Below, piece by piece: positions 59,240 through 64,000 of a stretch of 64,000 bases of DNA. The position numbers and the translations under genes were made by a program. The stretch is from Tubiluchus corallicola (Eukaryota > Priapulida > Priapulimorpha > Priapulimorphida > Tubiluchidae). Where the stretch lies: NCBI GenBank assembly GCA_030141605.1, contig JAQGDQ010000089.1, positions 496,001 to 560,000 of the forward strand, written 5' to 3'. Within the stretch, counting starts at the first letter, position 1; every line of letters begins with the position of its first letter. The notes under the pieces were generated by a model. The model did no database searches, was not told the origin of the DNA, and saw only the letters and a program-made list of their open reading frames with translations.

Positions 59240-59478
59240 TTTTGCCCGAAAAATTCTTTAATTTAGTTGTTGATTTTAAAACTAGAAGACAAAGTTCAAA
59301 CTGTTTAAAAAGCGGTCACATCTTGACATTCGTAAATATTCATTTTCTGTGAGAGTTGTGAATGAGTGGAATAATCTGCCTGCCATGGTGATTGTCACAC
59401 CAACCACAGTAAAGTTTAAATCCCTAATCCCGACAATTATTTTGCGGAAAAATATGGGATTTCTATGAGTGTACTCGC
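59240..59478 (+). mobile_element. LINE C-terminal tail remnant
   Basis: Plus strand: FKLFKKRSHLDIRKYSFSVR, then VVNEWNNLPAMVIVTPTTVK and FKSLIPTII. This is the conserved last segment of CR1-type ORF2 ('R.FFS.RVV..WN.LP..V'). No RT domain remains beside it. Confidence 0.65.
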
Positions 59479-60399
59479 TTAACCCCTAATCATGACAGTA
59501 TAACAGTATAAGTGCCGAATTGCATAGCAGATAGTCCAGCAGACAAGGTTTCAAAGTCCACCACAAAATCTGCTTGGCACTGCTGCATGCTCTCCGTTGT
59601 TGTACTGACTGGCATCCATTCAAAGTCAACCTCACATACGGCCCGGCCTTGCTATTGTCAGACCACTACTGCAGTTCTTTGGTATTGTAGTGACCAACAT
59701 TTACTGGACTATCAGCTGTGTCCAGTGAGACTTGAATTGTTTGTGTATGAGTTTCCAAGATCCCGGAGGACAGATTAGCTGCAATTGAGTTTTTTTATCT
59801 GAAGTGAGCAGAGTAAAAGTGGTGTGATTTCCACTGTTAAAGTATTGTCTTCATTCTTTTTTCTTTAATGACCTGTGGGCTGAAGTATATCTTTTGACTT
59901 TCCCTTCAGAATACACTCTAACTAGAATGTCCGAAAGCTGTTTTTAAGAACTCTCACTTTATTTTTGAAAGTGTCGATATTCCTACTGTTAATTTTCTAT
60001 TGTATTTCGTTGAAGAAGCTCATACGTCCTTGAGTAAGTGTTCAAAAAACCATTTTTGTATTTTCTTCACTGTCGGCCGATAACGTCTTTGTCTGAAATT
60101 TGTATAATAAAAAGCCTTTTTTGCATTTTGGGCAAACAAAGTTATTCCTAACACATAAAAATTATTATTATGTGATGCGACAAAAAACACTGGCTAACTT
60201 TAACACCGATTTTCTCAAGGTTAACTTTTTCAGTATGTAATGTGCACCTCACATTCAACGTGGATTATCTCTGCTCAGAAATAACATAGAATGATGAGCT
60301 TGGCCTCAAAATGATCCTCATGAAATGGAGATTCAGGATATGTGAATAACTAGAGAAGTTTTAATTGCTGACTTCTGGACGAATTTGCTATGCAAGCAC
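59479..60399. other. Intergenic stretch with no recognised feature
   Basis: A frame of 88 codons at 59512-59778 shows no family resemblance and is low in conserved-looking blocks. Otherwise unremarkable AT-rich sequence. Confidence 0.5.
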
Positions 60400-61410
60400 A
60401 CATATTGTTATAATGTATATTGTATTACGAGGCAAGGTATTTCCTGACACATAGAAGGCAAAGAGTAGTTTTAAATGGTGTAACCACTTCCCGGAGAAAT
60501 GTAACCAGTGGCATTCTTCAAGGGACTTTATTGGGACCTTACTGTTTTCTTATTTTTATCAATGATGTTACTGATTGTATATGCCCTGATACACGTATGC
60601 CACTGTTTGTTGATGATATAAAACCTTACCGTCCAATTAGAAACTCCTCTGATCAAGAGATCTTACAAGCTCACCTGTCTGAAATTGAGCGGTGGTGTGA
60701 CAACTGTTTAATATCCGTTAAACACAGTAAATGCAGCGCACTTCGTATTCGTTCTAATTCTGCAATACCTTATTATTTGAGAGATGGTGTTATTGAAGAA
60801 GAATCAGTTGTACATGATTTAGGTGTATTAATCTCAAACAACCTGAAGTGGAATTCACATATTGAGCATATTATTTCTCAGGCCAATAGACGCATTGGAA
60901 TGGTAAAACGCTGCATTTCATCAAGTAGTGCAAAAGTTATTGTACCTCTTTATAAATCTGTAGTTAAGCCAATACTGGAATATACGTGCGTTGTACCACA
61001 GTATGTTACTCTTAAAAATGCTTTAGAAAGAACTCAATGGAGTTGTAGTAGTCTGGCCTCTGATATTCAGCCTGACTCTGTATCTTCTCTTGAACAATGC
61101 CGTGATGCTACATATCTTATTAATTGTTATAAAGTCATTAGTGGCAGTTCTATTTTGCATAGGGATAAATTTTTTTCTAGACCACTACGTGATTTGCGTG
61201 AACACAATTCTAAATTATTTGTGCAGTACTCTCGCACTAATATCAGAGCTCATTTCTTCTCTTCTCATGTTGTGGGCCCTTGGAATTCAATTAATAGTGA
61301 AACAGTTGACGCATTAAATCTGCCACAATTTCACGAATTGTTGAGGAGAGACCGTCAATAACCATGTTGTGAGTAGGTCTCTTAGACTTCGCAAGCAAGC
61401 AAGCAAGCAT
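60400..61410 (+). mobile_element. 5'-truncated LINE with a long open RT frame and a GCAA-repeat tail
   Basis: A continuous frame from 60420 to 61361 (313 aa) reads YFLTHRRQRVVLNGVTTSRR, GILQGTLLGPYCFLIFINDV, FVDD (in place of FADD), LISVKHSKCSALRI, HDLGVLISNNLKWNSHIEHI, VVKPILEYTCVVPQYVT and ends FFSSHVVGPWNSINSETVDA. This is the C-terminal two-thirds of a CR1/L2-type RT. It is followed by AAGCAAGCAAGCAAGCA (61391-61409), a typical short-repeat LINE tail. Being open, it is younger than its neighbours. It ends about 430 bp before the DUF229 start codon. Confidence 0.85.
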
Positions 61411-61842
61411 TTCTGAAATTTCACATTGATTAATTCATTAATGACATCCAAACTTTTACTAAAGTGACATAAAGTGACAGTAGGATTTATAATCGTTTGT
61501 ATAGCTAGTGGCTGAGGCATCCTGTAATAACAGGGTGATTTTATTTTTGAAAGGCAGAAATTATCGATCTATTTTTTCTTTTTAGTTGCCATTTTTCACT
61601 CTGTCATATTGACTAATTAAACATATAGGAGCTGATCAAGTGTAGCTTAAGCTTTTGTGGGAGACTGCAGCAAAAATATTTTTGCTGTTTTTAGTAAGCT
61701 GCCTTTTTATGCTTAGAAGATACCATAAAACATCTTTATTTGCTATTTTTAGGTTAACGTTAACTGTCTTGGAATTTAAAATGATGGCACACAACTTACA
61801 TGAAATGACTATCTACCGCATGTATTATAAGTTGTTGACAAC

Positions 61843-63852
61843 ATGGTGATGGTGGATGAAACAAAGATGACTGCAATTCTAATGAGGCACTTGTGGCGAC
61901 GACTGAAATTTTATCACTTGCGCTATGCCTTAGTTTTGGTTGCTGTTGCTTGTATCTCTTGTACCTACATCAACTGGCAGTCCAAGCCAAACACGTACAT
62001 CACATTCTACAATGGCGCTCCGCCTGAACAAGCATGTGTCCATCCTGACCTTTTTGCAAACTCAGAAGCAGTAGCCAGCCGATTCAAAAAGTTGCAACCA
62101 CTTCAGTGTCGAGAAAATATGTGGTTGTATGTTCAGAATGGCAAGCTTTTGATCAATACCACCGCAGTGACTAATGACAATATTGATCCAAGTTCACTTC
62201 AGTGCACATACCAGGAGATGCACTGGGTTAATGACTTCACAACTAGTTTATCCCAACACATGCCATTGTCTTTGACTAATGGACATCAAATCCCCACCGA
62301 GTTCTTTCTAACTGAATGCATTGGCTACAAACAAGGCCGTGTAAAGTTTTTCTCAAAGAGACGACAAAAAGATTACCATGCTCATATTGTGGTGGATCAG
62401 ACTGAGCTTGAAAAAATGAACAAGCAGCCTGTTACGGATTTATCACTCAATCTTGATGTTATTCTTTTTGCATTTGATTCAGTGTCTAGCATGGCTTGGA
62501 GACATCTGATGCCATTGTCATACAATTACATGGTTGCTGAATTGGGAACTATTGTACTCGAGGGCTACAACATCGTTGGAGATGGTACACCAGCTGCCAC
62601 GACACCAATACTGACTGGCAAAAACGAATGGGAATTACCGGACTGTCTGAAACGACATAAAAATTCCTCAACCGTAGATATTTATCCTATGATCTGGCAA
62701 GATTTCAAAAAGCATGGCTTTATGACCCAGTGGATAGAGGATCAACCTCATATTGCTACGTATACATACAGAATGCGGGGTTTCAAGGTTAAACCAGTTG
62801 ACCATTACATGCGCACTTGGTACCTGCGTGCCTACCCGCATTACAAGAATCGCGAACCGACGCTTTGCATAGGTGACAAGCCACGCCATGTGATTGCAAT
62901 AAATTACTTGCTTGAATTTTTGACAAAATATAAAGACAAGCGAAAGTTTTCCTTCTTTTTCTTCAACGAGGTCAGTCACGATGACATAAATACATTGCAG
63001 TATGCCGATAAAGATTTTTTAAAGTTTTTGAAGGAAATCAAAGAAACTGGTATTTTGGACAGGTCACTGCTGATCGCGTTTAGTGATCATGGAGCTCGTT
63101 TCCATCACTTGCGTGATACATCACTAGGCCTACTTGAAGAAAGAATGCCCTTCATGTCTGTTACGCTTCCGCCGCGGTTTAAACATGATTATCCTCAAGA
63201 ATGGGCTAACCTTAAAAATAATATTCACAGGTTAACTACACCATATGACATCCATCCATTCCTTCAAGAGTTTATTGAATTCCGTGGTGCCAAAAGGAAA
63301 TTTACCGTCTCTAGCCGTGGTATTAGTTTGTTTGCAGAGGTACCACTGGAAAGAACCTGTAGAGATGCTGGAGTGGACAACCACTGGTGCACATGTGTCA
63401 CATGGGAGACACTCCAGCCGTCAGATAAGAACTACATGTTAGTAGCAAATGCTGTTGTAGATGCGATTAATGAAATAGTTGCTGATCGCAGTGACGTATG
63501 TGTAAAAATTTCTCTCGTCAGTGTTGAACGTGTCTCTAAAATGAAGGCCAAGAAAGAGGTTTTGACTTTTGATGGAACGATCGACGACGATGGCCAGGTT
63601 GCTTCATTTAAAGGCAAAGAAGTTGCATTTGCTTCTCTGGATTATCAGGTTGTGGTGCTAACCGATCCAGGAGAGTCTTTATTCGAGGCAACCGTAAAAT
63701 TAAGCACTGAAGGTGTGCCTTTTGTCGAAGAGAGCAGCATTAGTAGAATAAATGCTTATGGAAGGGCCTCTCATTGTATTTATAATGAGAGAGATGATCT
63801 TAGAAAATATTGCTATTGCAAAGACCTCCTCAGAAATACTAATCACTTATAA
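61843..63852 (+). CDS. DUF229 family protein (alkaline-phosphatase-like fold), type II membrane protein
   Basis: Single uninterrupted frame of 669 aa. Residues about 21-45 are a basic patch then a hydrophobic segment (YALVLVAVACISCTYINW), a signal anchor that would put the rest in the lumen or outside the cell. The core has the family signature DVILFAFDSVSSMAWRH (from residue 205), VLEGYNIVGDGTPAATTPIL, then FFFNEVSHDDINTLQYADKD and LIAFSDHGARF (S414-G417), then MPFMSVTLPPRF. These match DUF229 (PF02995), found widely in invertebrates and related to sulfatases/alkaline phosphatases; Asp212 and the D415-H416 pair are candidate metal ligands. The C-terminal part is Cys-rich (CRDAGVDNHWCTC). Substrate unknown. 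The ATG lies in CAACATGG; Met3 or Met9 could also be used. Lack of introns fits either a retrocopy origin or a naturally intron-poor family. Confidence 0.9.
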   Translation: MVMVDETKMTAILMRHLWRRLKFYHLRYALVLVAVACISCTYINWQSKPNTYITFYNGAPPEQACVHPDLFANSEAVASRFKKLQPLQCRENMWLYVQNGKLLINTTAVTNDNIDPSSLQCTYQEMHWVNDFTTSLSQHMPLSLTNGHQIPTEFFLTECIGYKQGRVKFFSKRRQKDYHAHIVVDQTELEKMNKQPVTDLSLNLDVILFAFDSVSSMAWRHLMPLSYNYMVAELGTIVLEGYNIVGDGTPAATTPILTGKNEWELPDCLKRHKNSSTVDIYPMIWQDFKKHGFMTQWIEDQPHIATYTYRMRGFKVKPVDHYMRTWYLRAYPHYKNREPTLCIGDKPRHVIAINYLLEFLTKYKDKRKFSFFFFNEVSHDDINTLQYADKDFLKFLKEIKETGILDRSLLIAFSDHGARFHHLRDTSLGLLEERMPFMSVTLPPRFKHDYPQEWANLKNNIHRLTTPYDIHPFLQEFIEFRGAKRKFTVSSRGISLFAEVPLERTCRDAGVDNHWCTCVTWETLQPSDKNYMLVANAVVDAINEIVADRSDVCVKISLVSVERVSKMKAKKEVLTFDGTIDDDGQVASFKGKEVAFASLDYQVVVLTDPGESLFEATVKLSTEGVPFVEESSISRINAYGRASHCIYNERDDLRKYCYCKDLLRNTNHL

Positions 63853-64000
63853 ATGTATTATAAATTTATGAGGCGATTTGACCTTGCTCTGGTGCTTAGG
63901 GTCTATATGTCAGTCTGAAACCCTTTCTTTGCATATTCAAACAGTGTGAACACAGTCAAGCACATTCAAAAATGTTCAAATTGCATGCTTTTGCACATTT

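Noticed and set aside
59512-59778. Plus-strand frame of 88 codons, Cys/Ser/Thr-rich
   Set aside because: No recognisable domain, promoter or splice context, and surrounded by LINE debris; treated as chance.
62668-62979. Minus-strand frame of 103 codons
   Set aside because: Antisense shadow of the DUF229 coding sequence.

Overview
This is a metazoan nuclear window. It is AT-rich, its genes are split by GT-AG introns (plus one likely GC-AG intron), and non-LTR retrotransposon remnants, MITEs, SINE-like copies and long microsatellites fill the space between exons. The gene set (a LOXHD1-type PLAT-repeat protein, a KLF10/11-type factor, PTPDC1 and a DUF229 protein) fits an invertebrate animal. 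I cannot fix the phylum from sequence alone. Exons were assembled by hand from splice signals, reading phase and recognised protein families. Phases agree across every junction listed.

Layout. (1) 1-20,471, plus strand: the 3' part of a LOXHD1-like gene, 20 exons, 886 codons visible, with six PLAT domains and the end of a seventh; the 5' part lies outside the window. (2) 20,472-27,670: gene desert with a MITE and simple repeats, ending in a CpG-containing promoter-like stretch. (3) 27,671-31,559, plus strand: a six-exon KLF10/11 (TIEG-type) factor of 507 aa. (4) 53,556-35,437, minus strand: a complete 14-exon PTPDC1 phosphatase of 780 aa, convergent with the KLF gene. It contains a 22-nt microexon, a probable GC-AG intron whose body is mostly (CT)n, and introns loaded with a pogo/Tigger-like MITE, two tRNA-derived SINEs and a LINE fragment that abuts a splice donor. 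(5) 54,775-61,410: a cluster of at least six decayed LINE fragments from several lineages, in both orientations. (6) 61,843-63,852, plus strand: an intronless DUF229 (alkaline-phosphatase-like fold) type II membrane protein of 669 aa.

The four genes do not look like a functional cluster. LOXHD1 and PTPDC1 both have links to cilia in vertebrates, but that they are neighbours is probably chance. I found no CRISPR array, operon or new enzymatic system. The most interesting material is the gene structure of PTPDC1 (microexon, GC donor, LINE at a splice donor), the symmetric phase-1 PLAT modules, and the local transposon families, chiefly a five-copy TA-flanked MITE with ends beginning AAGCCTTTTCACAG.
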